The notes: generated by a model not told the origin, from the sequence alone. A stretch of 37,082 bases of DNA from Zetaproteobacteria bacterium (GCA_003696795.1 RFFT01000017.1:1-37082); one strand, 5' to 3'; positions 25,773 to 34,694 are shown, counted from the stretch's first letter. Numbers and translations: made by a program.

Positions 25773-26906
25773 ATGATCGATTACGACACACTGAGACTAA
25801 TCTGGTGGGCGCTACTGGGTGTGTTATTGGCTGGCTTCGGCGTAACCGGAGGGTTCGATCTGGGCGTGGGAGCGATGTTGCGCGTGCTCGGTCGCACGGA
25901 CGATGAACGTAAAGTATTGGTCAACGTTGTCGCACCCACTTGGGACGGCAATCAAGTCTGGCTGATTCTCGGCGCCGGCGCCGTGTTTGCAGCCATGCCC
26001 CTCGCGTATGCCACATCGTTCTCGGTTCTCTACCCCGCCATGCTCGCCGCGTTGTTTGCGCTCTTTTTCCGGCCCACGGGCTTTGAATATCGCGCCAAGG
26101 TCAACAAGGCACGATGGCGAAATTTCTGGGACTGGGCCCTGGTCATCGGCGGCGCCCTGCCAGCCATCGTGTTTGGCGTGGCCTTCGGTCTTATCTTGAG
26201 CGGGATTCCCTTTCATTTCGATCCGGATATGCGTGTGGTCATGGATGGCGGCCTTTGGGACGCGGTGACTCCCTTTGCGCTGTTCGCCGGTGTTGTCTCC
26301 CTCGTCATGTTGAGCATGCATGGGGCCGCATTTGTCAATCTGAAAACTGTGGACACGCTGCAGGTGCGCGCAATCTCATGGATGCGAAGGCTGGCCTTGC
26401 TGCTGATCGTTCTGCTGGCAGCTGGTGGGCTGTGGATCGCGCAAGGCATTGAAGGCTATTCTTTACATGGCCCCATGCTGGCCAATCAGGTATCCACGCC
26501 ACTGGATCAGCATGTGGTCCGGGAGGTTGGCGCCTGGCTGAACAATTTCAAGGCACACCCCTGGATGTGGTCGGCGCCTATCGCAGCCATGGCGGGCGCG
26601 GCCTTGGCAGCCTGGTTGGCTTGGTATCCGCTGATCGCCCTCTTGTTCTCGGGCATTTCGGTAGCAGGCGTCATCGCCACAGCGGGGTTTGCCGCCTTCC
26701 CATTCCTCCTGCCATCGAGCACCCACCCCGACCATTCGCTGACGATCTGGAACGCGGCGGCCAGCCCGCACACGCTGACATGGATGACTGCCGCAGCTGT
26801 GGTATTTGTGCCGATCATTCTGGCGTACACAAGCTGGGTGTTCCATGTGCTTCGGGGGCCGGTGCGCGCATCGCACCTTAAGAACAATGAATATGGAACA
26901 TATTAG
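25773..26906 (+). CDS. cydB: cytochrome bd ubiquinol oxidase subunit II
   Basis: 377 residues, full length. The opening YDTLRLIWWALLGVLLAGF, the GFDLGVGAML motif and VAPTWDGNQVWLILGAGA are family hallmarks. Eight or nine TM helices are visible. CydB is the structural partner of CydA and, in E. coli, holds a bound quinone. GAGGAGG lies 6 bp before ATG 25773, 33 bp after cydA. It is followed by cydX, 13 bp downstream, giving the order cydP-cydA-cydB-cydX. Confidence 0.97.
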   Translation: MIDYDTLRLIWWALLGVLLAGFGVTGGFDLGVGAMLRVLGRTDDERKVLVNVVAPTWDGNQVWLILGAGAVFAAMPLAYATSFSVLYPAMLAALFALFFRPTGFEYRAKVNKARWRNFWDWALVIGGALPAIVFGVAFGLILSGIPFHFDPDMRVVMDGGLWDAVTPFALFAGVVSLVMLSMHGAAFVNLKTVDTLQVRAISWMRRLALLLIVLLAAGGLWIAQGIEGYSLHGPMLANQVSTPLDQHVVREVGAWLNNFKAHPWMWSAPIAAMAGAALAAWLAWYPLIALLFSGISVAGVIATAGFAAFPFLLPSSTHPDHSLTIWNAAASPHTLTWMTAAAVVFVPIILAYTSWVFHVLRGPVRASHLKNNEYGTY

Positions 26907-26919
26907 AAGGGGGGCAGAA

Positions 26920-27042
26920 ATGTGGTATTTCGCTTGGATTCTTGGACTATTGCTTGCCTGCGCCTGCGGTGTTTTGGCCGCAATCTGGTATGAATATCAT
27001 TTTGAGGATGAAGCACCTGGGCGCCAACATGGATCGACCTAG
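26920..27042 (+). CDS. cydX: CydX small subunit of cytochrome bd oxidase
   Basis: 40 residues: MWYFAWILGLLLACACGVL at the N-terminus is the CydX hallmark, one TM helix followed by a short polar tail (EYHFEDEAPGRQHGST). CydX stabilises the CydAB haems. ATG 26920 is preceded by a GGGGGG-rich SD. The TAG stop at 27040-27042 lies in CTAG, which is also the stop of the convergent channel gene, so the two genes share four bases. The usual cydX/ybgT-type conserved WYFAWILG is intact. Confidence 0.95.
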   Translation: MWYFAWILGLLLACACGVLAAIWYEYHFEDEAPGRQHGST

Positions 27043-27668
27043 TCTTTTCCCACCTTCTCGATCAGGCGGGTGACATTGGCGATGACCAGCGAGTAGACCG
27101 CTATGCCGAACACCATGGCCAGCACCGCAACCAGCCTTCCTCCACTGGATTGGGGCACGATGTCTCCGTAGCCCACCGTGGTAATCGTCACGATGGCCCA
27201 CCACAGGCTATCAGCGATACTGGCAAAGGCCGCGTTGTGTGCATGCTCGAAAAGGTAGGCGCTCACGCCGAACAGGAAGGCCATGCCAAACACCAGGCTC
27301 ATCTGAGCCGGAAAACTCTCGCTGGAAAGCACAAGCAGACGCAGTAAGGTGTCACGATGCGCGCGAGTCAGCGCCGTCACCCGCATAATGGGAACCAGGC
27401 CAACCATCTTCAGCGCCATGATCAAGCGCAATAGGGGCGAGGCCAGCAGCACGACGAGAACCAGGTCCAGCCAGTTGGCCCGGATATAAGCCATGCGATC
27501 GCTATCGAGATACCAGCGCACGACAAAAAGGGTGACAAAGGCGAGCAACACCGAAAGCTGTGCCCAGTCCGGCATGTGTTGCAACAAGGAGATCCCCACA
27601 GCCGCAAGCGTGAGCGCGAACAGCAATAGATCCGCCAAGCGGGTCAACCATGCCGGGGCCGGCCTCAT
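27039..27668 (-). CDS. voltage-gated potassium channel-like protein (six TM, TVGYGD filter)
   Basis: About 209 residues from ATG 27668; an in-frame GTG at 27686 is possible. Hydrophobic segments S1-S6 are visible, and the S4-like segment is rich in Arg (RVTALTRAHRDTLLRLL). The pore helix SLWWAIVTITTVGYGDIVP carries the potassium filter TVGYGD. It is shorter than E. coli Kch and lacks an RCK domain. It probably conducts potassium. The gene terminates by sharing CTAG with cydX and follows the UPF0114 gene by 21 bp. Confidence 0.85.
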   Translation of the reverse strand: MRPAPAWLTRLADLLLFALTLAAVGISLLQHMPDWAQLSVLLAFVTLFVVRWYLDSDRMAYIRANWLDLVLVVLLASPLLRLIMALKMVGLVPIMRVTALTRAHRDTLLRLLVLSSESFPAQMSLVFGMAFLFGVSAYLFEHAHNAAFASIADSLWWAIVTITTVGYGDIVPQSSGGRLVAVLAMVFGIAVYSLVIANVTRLIEKVGKD

Positions 27669-27689
27669 CCCATGCGCGCGCCCCACACC

Positions 27690-28205
27690 TCAATGCGCCT
27701 TATGCGAAAAGTAAGTCGCCAGGCTGACGAGCAGAATCCCGCCGCCCATGAACAGCGCATTCATCGGCTCGTCAAACGTCACATGCAGTACATTCTTGAA
27801 AAAGGCCACAACCAGGATCATCAACACGACCTTGACCAAGCGATCCTTGAGATCATCGAGGTTTTTAATCATCAGAATCTGGCTCGCGGCCTTGTCCCCT
27901 TGCGCGACATCGATCTTACTGATAAACAGCTCATACAACCCGAGCGAGAAGATCAGCAATACGGTTGCAAGCAGAAAATCATCGATGGCGGAGATGATCG
28001 TTCCCACCGCATCGGCATGGAACTCCGTCGAGATCGCTTCATGGCCCGTGACCACCTGGAAGAACTCGACCGCAAGATGCCACATGCTTTCCGCCGCCAG
28101 AAAAAACAATATCAGCATCCCCAACATCGAGGCCAACACGGCAAGCAGCACCACAAACCGGCTGTTCCACAGGAAAGACTCGAAAACCCGCTCAATGAAA
28201 TTCAT
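27690..28205 (-). CDS. UPF0114/YqhA-family inner membrane protein
   Basis: 171 residues with three TM-rich regions: RFVVLLAVLASMLGMLILFFLA, AIDDFLLATVLLIFSLGLYELFI and VKVVLMILVVAFF. The signature FISKID and the NFIERVFESFLW opening match YqhA (UPF0114). The function of this family is not established. GGAGGAG precedes ATG 28205. The neighbouring ion-channel gene and codirectional yciO suggest a membrane or ion context only. Confidence 0.88.
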   Translation of the reverse strand: MNFIERVFESFLWNSRFVVLLAVLASMLGMLILFFLAAESMWHLAVEFFQVVTGHEAISTEFHADAVGTIISAIDDFLLATVLLIFSLGLYELFISKIDVAQGDKAASQILMIKNLDDLKDRLVKVVLMILVVAFFKNVLHVTFDEPMNALFMGGGILLVSLATYFSHKAH

Positions 28206-28265
28206 TTCGGAGCTCCTCCATCGCCGCACCAGGCGCGCGAATTAACGCAGTTGGTCCAGAAATCG

Positions 28266-28886
28266 TCAAGCAGGCGGCCACGGACCGGCCCCGGCGCGAA
28301 CCAGCTCTGCATCGCCCGCACAAAGATCCACAACCGTCGTTGGCGTCAGCCCGCCCCACCCCGCATCCATGACCGCACAATTCAAGTGCTTGATGCGCGG
28401 GATGAATACGTCCGGATCATACTCGACATCCGGCTCGCCCCGCAGGCGGAAGGTTGTGGCGAGCAAGGCTTCCGGACACTCTGCTTGCAACGCGCGACAT
28501 ACCGGATGATCCGGCATACGCACGCCGATGTCGCGTCTCTTGCCGAAGATGCGCCGTGGCAACCGACTGCTGGCGGGCAGGATAAAGGTATAGGGGCCAG
28601 GAAGGCAGCGCTTCAGCAGACGATGCGCACTGTTGTCCATACGCGCATATTCCGCAACTTGGGACAAATCGGCGCATAGCAGCGACCATAAATGCCGCTG
28701 ATCCAAACCGCGCAACTGTCGGATATCCGCCAGGGCTCGATTCGCTTGCGGCAGACAAGCGGCCACATATGTGGTGTCCGTAGGCAACACAACGAACAGC
28801 CCCTGCCGTAGCAGCTCGACCGCCCGCCGCACCTGCCGGGCCTGCGGTCGTTCCGCATGCAAGCGAAGACGCTCGAAAACGCGCAA
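28266..28886 (-). CDS. yciO: YciO-family Sua5/YrdC-like protein
   Basis: 206 residues from TTG 28886, the only supported start: GAGGG lies 4 bp upstream and no ATG or GTG exists near the N-terminus. The single-domain Sua5/YrdC fold shows PTDTTYVAACLP, RGLDQRHLWSLLC and DNSAHRLLKRCLPGPYTFILPAS, features closer to YciO than to the tRNA-modifying TsaC. TsaC makes threonylcarbamoyl-AMP for t6A; the role of YciO is not settled. It overlaps nothing and lies 11 bp downstream of the AsmA gene. Confidence 0.85.
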   Translation of the reverse strand: MRVFERLRLHAERPQARQVRRAVELLRQGLFVVLPTDTTYVAACLPQANRALADIRQLRGLDQRHLWSLLCADLSQVAEYARMDNSAHRLLKRCLPGPYTFILPASSRLPRRIFGKRRDIGVRMPDHPVCRALQAECPEALLATTFRLRGEPDVEYDPDVFIPRIKHLNCAVMDAGWGGLTPTTVVDLCAGDAELVRAGAGPWPPA

Positions 28887-28897
28887 GGAACCCTCGC

Positions 28898-31180
28898 TCA
28901 GAACGGAAGGGGAATGGCTTGCAGAGGATTGGGCGCCGACTTGCCGGAGCGCTTGCGCTGCTTCTTCGCCGGCGGCTTGCCCTGGCCACCGCCAAGGAGT
29001 CCCCCCAACGCACCGCCAACGGCGCCGCCCCGTATACCCTGGATCACCGTTCTGGCGTCCACTTCCGGGCGCACCTTGGGCGCATCAAAACCACCCGTGA
29101 CGCGCAATGGAATCGTAAGCCCCTTGCGAATCGTGACCTGATCACCTTGACCGCGCAGCGTGCCCACCACTGTCGGCTTGAACCGGTAATCCAGGGTGCG
29201 ATTGGCCAAATCCACCGTCCCCGCGCCGCTGACCCGCAACAAGGGCGAGGCCATGAACAGATCCTTGTTGCTCAAAACGCCGTGACGAATGGTAAAAGTG
29301 CCGGAAAGTTGCGTGAAATCGGTCTGCTGCGGGCCAGTGTCGGGACTGCCAGGATGCAGCACTCGGCGCATAGTGCCGGCAATATCAAAGCCACGAATCA
29401 TGCCATCACGCAGCATCACATTGCCCTTGCCATTCAGGCTGCCCAACGCACGCTCGGTCAGTCCTACGCCCTTTAGCGTGGTTTCCAGCGCCAATGTCCC
29501 TTCAAGCTTGTCCGTCACATTCAATGCCTGCAAAACAGGCCCAACCCGAACCCCCATCACATGGGCGGACTCGGTCCAACGCGCGGGATATTCCGCAACA
29601 TTCAATGTCGCCTGTTCCTCCACACGGCCACCAGCCAAACCGAAACGCATCGGATTCAGCGCAATACGACCGTTTTTCCCGTGCATACGGGTACGAAACT
29701 GGTTCAACTGCAAACCCCGAAGATGCAACGCGTCAATCTCCAGCCGTAAATTCAGCGACCAATCCTTGAGAAAACGCAAATCGGGCTCGCTGGCTGTCTC
29801 CGACGGCGGAGAGGATGTAGCACCCGCTTCCGGTGTTTGCTCCGCGCCGGTTGACCCGCCCTGTTCCTTCCCTGCACTGTCTGCTTGCGGCAACCATGGA
29901 TCCAGATGCAGCGCGGCACCCGTCAACTGCAGACGAATATCCGGTTTATCCAGTCGCAATTGACCGACACCATGCAGCCGATCCTCATCGAACAGCAACT
30001 GCAGATCCCGAAACTCCACATGCTTCGCATCGCCCGCCACCAGTCCGCGTGCCTGCACCTGCCGCCAGGGTGCCGGATGATGCGCGTACATGTCCTGCAA
30101 GGCGGGCACGAACGTTGCCAACCATGTACGTGTCAGCGGCTCGCTCTTGAACATCAGATCAAAGCTGGGTTGTCCCCGCATAAACCCCTTGAGCTTTCCG
30201 GATAGCGACAACACACCTTGTTGATCGACGCGCAACGTTGCCTCCCCAATATGCAACGTTTGCGCATCCTGGGAATCCATGCGCCATTGCGCTTGCACGG
30301 CATGGGCTGCATCGAGCGCCAACTCGCCCTCGATCATGCGCCCGCCATCGGGGCGCTGCTCCAACGATGCACGAAGATCTAGCGTCGCCTGCGCCGGCGC
30401 ACCGAGCACGCCCGGCCAGCCATCAAGCTGGGTGGCAAATGATTTCAAATGCAGCTTCTCGATCACCGCCTTGAGCTTGATAGGCAGACGTTCCACCCTC
30501 AGCGCCGACGTATCCCCGATCGGCCCGATCATGCCGGACAGCTCAAAGCGATCCCCTTGCAACGTGCCGGACAGTTGCACATTGATCGGACGTTCAAGCT
30601 GAACATCGTCCAACGCCACATGCAATGCATCAAATGCATATTGGACATGGTTCAGCTCGTCATTCCAGGTAATCTTCCCGTCATTGATCGTGATATGATC
30701 GGCTTTGAGCCCGGCCAGCACGGACGGCGGCGCGGTTGCCGCATCTTGCGCGCCTGTAGCTCGCGACCTCGTTGGGGGTTCCTCCGCGCTGGAAGTCAGC
30801 AGATCGTCCCAGTTCGTGCGCGCATCGGCGCGGCGTTGCAGATACACATTTGGCGCATCCAACAAAAATTCCTTGATCTCATAGCGCCCATCAAGCAAGG
30901 GCAGCACGGCCACCTTGACATCGAGATGGCGGATGCTGATGAAATCGCGCGCGGCAAAACCATCCGGATTCGCCAGGTGCACGTCCTCCAACTCGACCCC
31001 CACCCAAGGGAACAAGGACACCTGAATGCCTCCAATGGTCACCGCCCTGCCAGTCGCATCCTCGACCCGCTGGGAGATCTCGTCCTTGTAATCATTGACA
31101 TCGATGAAAAAGGGAGCGGTCAACAACGCCGCCAGCAGCAGCGCCAGGCCGCCGAGCATATAACGAAGGGCTTTTTTCAT
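28898..31180 (-). CDS. asmA: AsmA-family protein
   Basis: 760 residues with an N-terminal membrane anchor (about 9-28), an AsmA N-terminal domain (FFIDVNDYKDEISQRVEDATGRAVTI and a downstream beta-rich run), and a C-terminal AsmA_2-like region with GNVMLRDGMIRGFDIAGTMR. The end is a Gly-rich stretch (GGALGGLLGGGQGK) followed by Lys/Arg. AsmA-like proteins form long beta-grooves that carry phospholipids to the outer membrane. ATG 31180 has AAGGATGG; an upstream TTG at 31204 is in frame and not used. The symbol marks the family, not proven orthology. Confidence 0.88.
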   Translation of the reverse strand: MKKALRYMLGGLALLLAALLTAPFFIDVNDYKDEISQRVEDATGRAVTIGGIQVSLFPWVGVELEDVHLANPDGFAARDFISIRHLDVKVAVLPLLDGRYEIKEFLLDAPNVYLQRRADARTNWDDLLTSSAEEPPTRSRATGAQDAATAPPSVLAGLKADHITINDGKITWNDELNHVQYAFDALHVALDDVQLERPINVQLSGTLQGDRFELSGMIGPIGDTSALRVERLPIKLKAVIEKLHLKSFATQLDGWPGVLGAPAQATLDLRASLEQRPDGGRMIEGELALDAAHAVQAQWRMDSQDAQTLHIGEATLRVDQQGVLSLSGKLKGFMRGQPSFDLMFKSEPLTRTWLATFVPALQDMYAHHPAPWRQVQARGLVAGDAKHVEFRDLQLLFDEDRLHGVGQLRLDKPDIRLQLTGAALHLDPWLPQADSAGKEQGGSTGAEQTPEAGATSSPPSETASEPDLRFLKDWSLNLRLEIDALHLRGLQLNQFRTRMHGKNGRIALNPMRFGLAGGRVEEQATLNVAEYPARWTESAHVMGVRVGPVLQALNVTDKLEGTLALETTLKGVGLTERALGSLNGKGNVMLRDGMIRGFDIAGTMRRVLHPGSPDTGPQQTDFTQLSGTFTIRHGVLSNKDLFMASPLLRVSGAGTVDLANRTLDYRFKPTVVGTLRGQGDQVTIRKGLTIPLRVTGGFDAPKVRPEVDARTVIQGIRGGAVGGALGGLLGGGQGKPPAKKQRKRSGKSAPNPLQAIPLPF

Positions 31181-31247
31181 CCGCGAACCATCCTTGCTTG
31201 ACAATATGGGTTATCGTTACCGATTCGGCCCCCGCTTGCAAGATCGG

Positions 31248-31892
31248 CTATGCGACAATCCTGGTCAAGCCATTCATCAGGGCAGGAACATCATCGAAGA
31301 CATGCAACGCCCCATGCGCCTTCAGCGCATCCCCTGAGGCGACGCCATAAGAGACCCCTACGGGCCGAACCCCGGCGGCTACGGCCATTTGCATATCAAA
31401 AAGGGCATCGCCGACCAGCACGGTCTCATCCGCCCGCACGCCAAGCTCGTCCATGCATTCGAGCACCATCGCAGGATGTGGCTTGGAGGGACAGCAATCC
31501 GCGGTACGCCAGACCAAAAAACGCTCCCGCATCGCAAACGTATCAAGCACGCGCAACAGCCCCGCCCGCGACTTGCCGGTCACAATCCCCAGCCAGTAGC
31601 CCTCCGCACACAAGCGATCAAGCATGCGCGGCACCCCCGGAAACAACCGCAAATCTTGCTCTTCTCTGCGATAGGCGGCGCGATAGGCCTGCTCGACCTC
31701 GGCCAAGCGTGCATCGGGCACGGCCAAACGCCGCAAACCCTCTTGCAACGAGAGGCCAATGATGGCGCGCACCTTGTCGACATCCGGGGGAGGCAGCGCG
31801 CACGAAGCAAATGCCTTGCGCATGGCACGTACAATCGCGCCTTGCGAATCCACCAAGGTGCCATCGCAGTCGAACAGAATCAGTCGTGTGAT
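31248..31892 (-). CDS. HAD-superfamily phosphatase, phosphoglycolate phosphatase-like, with non-canonical start
   Basis: 214 residues if read from ATC 31892. HAD motif I is FDCDGTLVDS (residues 9-18), motif II is VTGKS, the Lys/Pro motif III region is CPSKPHPAM, and motif IV is VGDALFDMQMA. The first ATG, GTG or TTG in frame (TTG 31856) lies inside motif I and would delete the catalytic Asp pair. No ATG, GTG or TTG exists upstream in this frame before the region joins the DUF4340 gene. ATC has AAGGGAG 7 bp before it. CTG 31883 overlaps the DUF4340 stop as CTGA. The protein may hydrolyse phosphoglycolate or another small phosphate ester. Confidence 0.82.
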   Translation of the reverse strand: MTRLILFDCDGTLVDSQGAIVRAMRKAFASCALPPPDVDKVRAIIGLSLQEGLRRLAVPDARLAEVEQAYRAAYRREEQDLRLFPGVPRMLDRLCAEGYWLGIVTGKSRAGLLRVLDTFAMRERFLVWRTADCCPSKPHPAMVLECMDELGVRADETVLVGDALFDMQMAVAAGVRPVGVSYGVASGDALKAHGALHVFDDVPALMNGLTRIVA

Positions 31893-32437
31893 GTTTTGTC
31901 TCCCTTCTTGTCTTCCGTTTGCGGGGCCAACCAGGCATCCGGCGTGCGTTGCAATTGCCAGCGCAGCACCTTATCCACCGCAACCACCTTATGCCAGCCG
32001 ACAGGGCGCAGAAAGGTCGAAGCCAAATCCCGACCCTGCTTGCCAATCGCGAATGCGATGCGCTGTCCCTGCGCACCCTCCAGGCGCACGAGCAGGCGAT
32101 GCGCCTTATCCAGCCCAAGACGCTCATCGTATTGCGCACCCATCGCAACCGTTCGCAGCGGACGCATCGTGCCAAGATCCCGCAACAGCGCGCCCATCGC
32201 TTGGGCATCCACCGCGCGCGACGCCCGTTCAACAAGCTGCCAATGGCCCTTGTTGCGGCGGAAATGCAACGGTTTTCGCCCCGGCACATCGATTTCCACC
32301 GCCCTTACCTCAGTGGGTGGAAGCGACGGCAGGGGCGCAACATCGAGCACCTGCGCATTACGTTCGTTGCTCGACAGCCAAATCGCTCCCCCCAACACCA
32401 CCAGCGCGAAGATTGCAATCGTCAGCCTTCCTTTCAT
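31880..32437 (-). CDS. DUF4340-like exported/membrane-anchored protein
   Basis: 185 residues with one N-terminal anchor (about 5-22, LTIAIFALVVLGGAIWL) and a periplasmic-side domain with repeated LFVRLEG- and GLDKAHRLLVRLEG-like strands. DUF4340 proteins are commonly encoded after GldG-like genes, which is the case here (ATGA overlap at 32434-32437). The function is unknown. AAAGGAG precedes ATG 32437. The ATGs above this in the same frame would enter the GldG gene. The C-terminus is Lys/Asp-rich (EDKKGDKTSHD). Confidence 0.75.
   Translation of the reverse strand: MKGRLTIAIFALVVLGGAIWLSSNERNAQVLDVAPLPSLPPTEVRAVEIDVPGRKPLHFRRNKGHWQLVERASRAVDAQAMGALLRDLGTMRPLRTVAMGAQYDERLGLDKAHRLLVRLEGAQGQRIAFAIGKQGRDLASTFLRPVGWHKVVAVDKVLRWQLQRTPDAWLAPQTEDKKGDKTSHD
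31900..31906 (-). promoter_or_regulatory. ribosome binding site supporting an ATC start of the HAD phosphatase
   Basis: AAGGGAG (minus strand) is placed 7 bp before ATC 31892, the exact position where homologues begin MxRLxLFDxDGT. The spacing to CTG 31883 would be 16 bp, which is too long for efficient initiation. It lies inside the 3' end of the DUF4340 gene. Confidence 0.55.
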
Positions 32438-33987
32438 GCCGCAGCGCTCCTTTGTTTGCGCAGCCAACGCCAACGCGCGAGCCCAAACAACACAACAAAG
32501 AGCGGCAACAGAAACATCCACACCCCCTTCCACAACGCGCGCATGGGCGCATCCAGCGGCGTCAACGGATGCTGGGTGGCGCCACGCGAACGCAAGGCGA
32601 TAAGCTCCTCATTGCCGCTCAGCCAGTCCAACGCATTGAGAACGAACAATAGATTCTCTCCATCCATGAACGCATCCTCCAGCAGGCTTGGCGAAGCAGA
32701 GACCAGCAATCGCCCACGGCCATCACGTTTGTCACCCTGCGCCTTGATCCCTTTTGGCGCCTTGAGATGCGCGTGCAGCGGCCCATCATACACCAGCATC
32801 AACGAGCTGCGACGCGGCGTGGCTTTGGCGAAACGCCGCTTCATGGACACCAGTGGATCGACATCGAACGGTGGCCCCGCCTGCACCGCCGCCATCGAGG
32901 AGCTTCGCGCCAGCACCGTTCCCCGAGGTTTCTCCAACCAATCGACCGGCGAGGCGAAGGGCATGCTCAACCCTTCCAGCCCCCGCGTGATGGGGTGTCG
33001 TTTGTCGAGATCGGTCACTCGCAACAAAAACGGATAATCAACCGCCGTGCGCAGCATGAACCCCTGCTGCTGCTGATCGACCAGAATGCGCGTCGCCTGG
33101 CGATCCATTACCAGTCCACCGTCGATGGCCACGCCGAAATCCTCGCCAGCCCACTTCACAGCCGTTTCCTCAAGCGCCCGCACCCGAATTCCCTGGTCGA
33201 GCGCCGCCTTGGCTCGTCCGGCGAGCAGCCAAACGCCGCCACCACGCAGGCGAAACTGCTCCAGCCGATAGCGAAACGCCCGATCCGGCTCCCGTTCCAC
33301 GCCCGCAATGATCAATACCCGCACTTGGTCGGGGATCTCCGCCCGGGAAGGATCGACAGCAATTGGTGCGTAATCCTCCCCAACCAACTGCCGGAACTTG
33401 TGCAGATCGGCCAGCGGTGTGGCGCCAAACCCTTCCACGACCCCAATCGTCGGTCGTTCCTTGCCGATCAGCTTGCGGATCTTGCTGGTTAGCAGATATT
33501 CGAAGCCCTGCTCGCTCTGCACCACCGGAATGACTTCCTGCTTGTCGAGATAGTCCAAGACCAAGGCGAGATACCCCTGTTTCACCCGCGCTTGGTCGTC
33601 CTCCACCACTTGCACGCGCACCATGGGTACATTCAATGCCATTAACGTTGTTCGCGCATCCGGGCTCTGCGCAGGGTCCACCATGCGGAACGACACCTTG
33701 TCCCCACCCGCCTCATGATAGGCATCCAACATATCGCGGATAAAACGGCGCACATGGCCATAAGGCTGCGGCAGCCCTTCGCTGACATAAGCGCGAATCA
33801 TCAACGGCGCATCGAGCCTGCCAAGCACCGCGCGCGTGGTGGCGGACAGCGTATACCGATGGTCATCCGTCCAATCCATGCGCAAATGCGCGCTTCTTGC
33901 ACCAAGAAAGGCGGCCACCGCCAAGATCCACACCGTCAGCAGACTCAGCCACGCCCGCCTGCGCAGCACACCGCGCCGATCGTTCAT
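32434..33987 (-). CDS. GldG-family ABC-associated protein
   Basis: 517 residues. A TM helix near the N-terminus (about 12-30) and one near the C-terminus (about 480-500) flank a large extracytoplasmic domain with SATTRAVLGRLDAPLMIRAYVSEGLPQ-like features, matching the ABC_transp_aux/GldG family. It may also have DUF4350-like features. ATG 33987 is chosen because it forms ATGA with the permease stop; ATG 33993 is an alternative. GldG is best known in the Bacteroidetes gliding motility GldA-GldF-GldG complex, but homologues occur in proteobacteria that do not glide. Substrate and role are unknown here. Confidence 0.82.
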   Translation of the reverse strand: MNDRRGVLRRRAWLSLLTVWILAVAAFLGARSAHLRMDWTDDHRYTLSATTRAVLGRLDAPLMIRAYVSEGLPQPYGHVRRFIRDMLDAYHEAGGDKVSFRMVDPAQSPDARTTLMALNVPMVRVQVVEDDQARVKQGYLALVLDYLDKQEVIPVVQSEQGFEYLLTSKIRKLIGKERPTIGVVEGFGATPLADLHKFRQLVGEDYAPIAVDPSRAEIPDQVRVLIIAGVEREPDRAFRYRLEQFRLRGGGVWLLAGRAKAALDQGIRVRALEETAVKWAGEDFGVAIDGGLVMDRQATRILVDQQQQGFMLRTAVDYPFLLRVTDLDKRHPITRGLEGLSMPFASPVDWLEKPRGTVLARSSSMAAVQAGPPFDVDPLVSMKRRFAKATPRRSSLMLVYDGPLHAHLKAPKGIKAQGDKRDGRGRLLVSASPSLLEDAFMDGENLLFVLNALDWLSGNEELIALRSRGATQHPLTPLDAPMRALWKGVWMFLLPLFVVLFGLARWRWLRKQRSAAA

Positions 33988-34694
33988 TGCCATGCCCGGC
34001 GCTCCCACTGGAACCAGCTAAGCGACAGAAAAACCCAAGTCCATGCTAGCAGCAGCACGACATGCTCCAGCCCGACCACCCCGCGCAACATGTACCGGTA
34101 ATGCATAATCGGACTGAGCAGCGCCACCACGTCCTGCCACTCCGGCGGCAGTGTGGAAAGCGCCGCATCCAGCAGATACATACCCAGCAACATGCCCAAC
34201 CCGAGCACATAAGCGACAATCGTCCGCTTTGTAAGCGACGAGGCATAAAGACCAATCGCGAGATAGCAGGCCGCCAACAGCAATGCGGCAAGATAAGAAG
34301 CCGCAATTTGCCCGACATCGATCGTACCAAGCAGGGACAAACTCAACGGGTAAAGGCACGTGGCCAGCAACAGCAACAGCATCTGCCCAAGCAATGCCAC
34401 ATACTTGCCCAGCATGATCTCCCAGTTGCGCGTTGGCAAGGTCGCCAGGAGTTCGTCGCTGCCATCATGCCGCTCCTCGGCAAGCATGCGCATTGCCATC
34501 GCCGGCGCAAAAAACAGCAACAGCAAAGGCAACAGCTCAAAATAACCGCGCATCTCCGCCTGCCCGAACAGAAACAGGTTCTTACCGAAAAAGAAGCCGG
34601 AAACCAACAAGAAAGCGGTAGCCACGACATAACCAAGCGGCGTATCCAGCATGATACGCCATTCCTTCCATGCCAGCGCCCAAACCACCCTCAT
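33984..34694 (-). CDS. ABC-2 type permease, GldF-like
   Basis: 236 residues with about six TM helices: MLDTPLGYVVATAFLLVSGFFF, LLPLLLLFFAPAMAMRMLAEE, LLLLLATCLYPLSL, ASYLAALLLAACYLAIGLYAS, IVAYVLGLGMLLGMYLL and VLLLAWTWVFLSL. RMLAEERHDGSDELLATLPT is the cytoplasmic loop typical of ABC-2 permeases. It overlaps the ATPase gene as ATGA 34691-34694 and the GldG gene as ATGA 33984-33987. Confidence 0.9.
   Translation of the reverse strand: MRVVWALAWKEWRIMLDTPLGYVVATAFLLVSGFFFGKNLFLFGQAEMRGYFELLPLLLLFFAPAMAMRMLAEERHDGSDELLATLPTRNWEIMLGKYVALLGQMLLLLLATCLYPLSLSLLGTIDVGQIAASYLAALLLAACYLAIGLYASSLTKRTIVAYVLGLGMLLGMYLLDAALSTLPPEWQDVVALLSPIMHYRYMLRGVVGLEHVVLLLAWTWVFLSLSWFQWERRAWQ

Noticed and set aside
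27672-28679. Plus-strand frame of about 335 codons spanning the UPF0114 and YciO genes
   Set aside because: It crosses two well-supported minus-strand genes that have SD sequences and family motifs.
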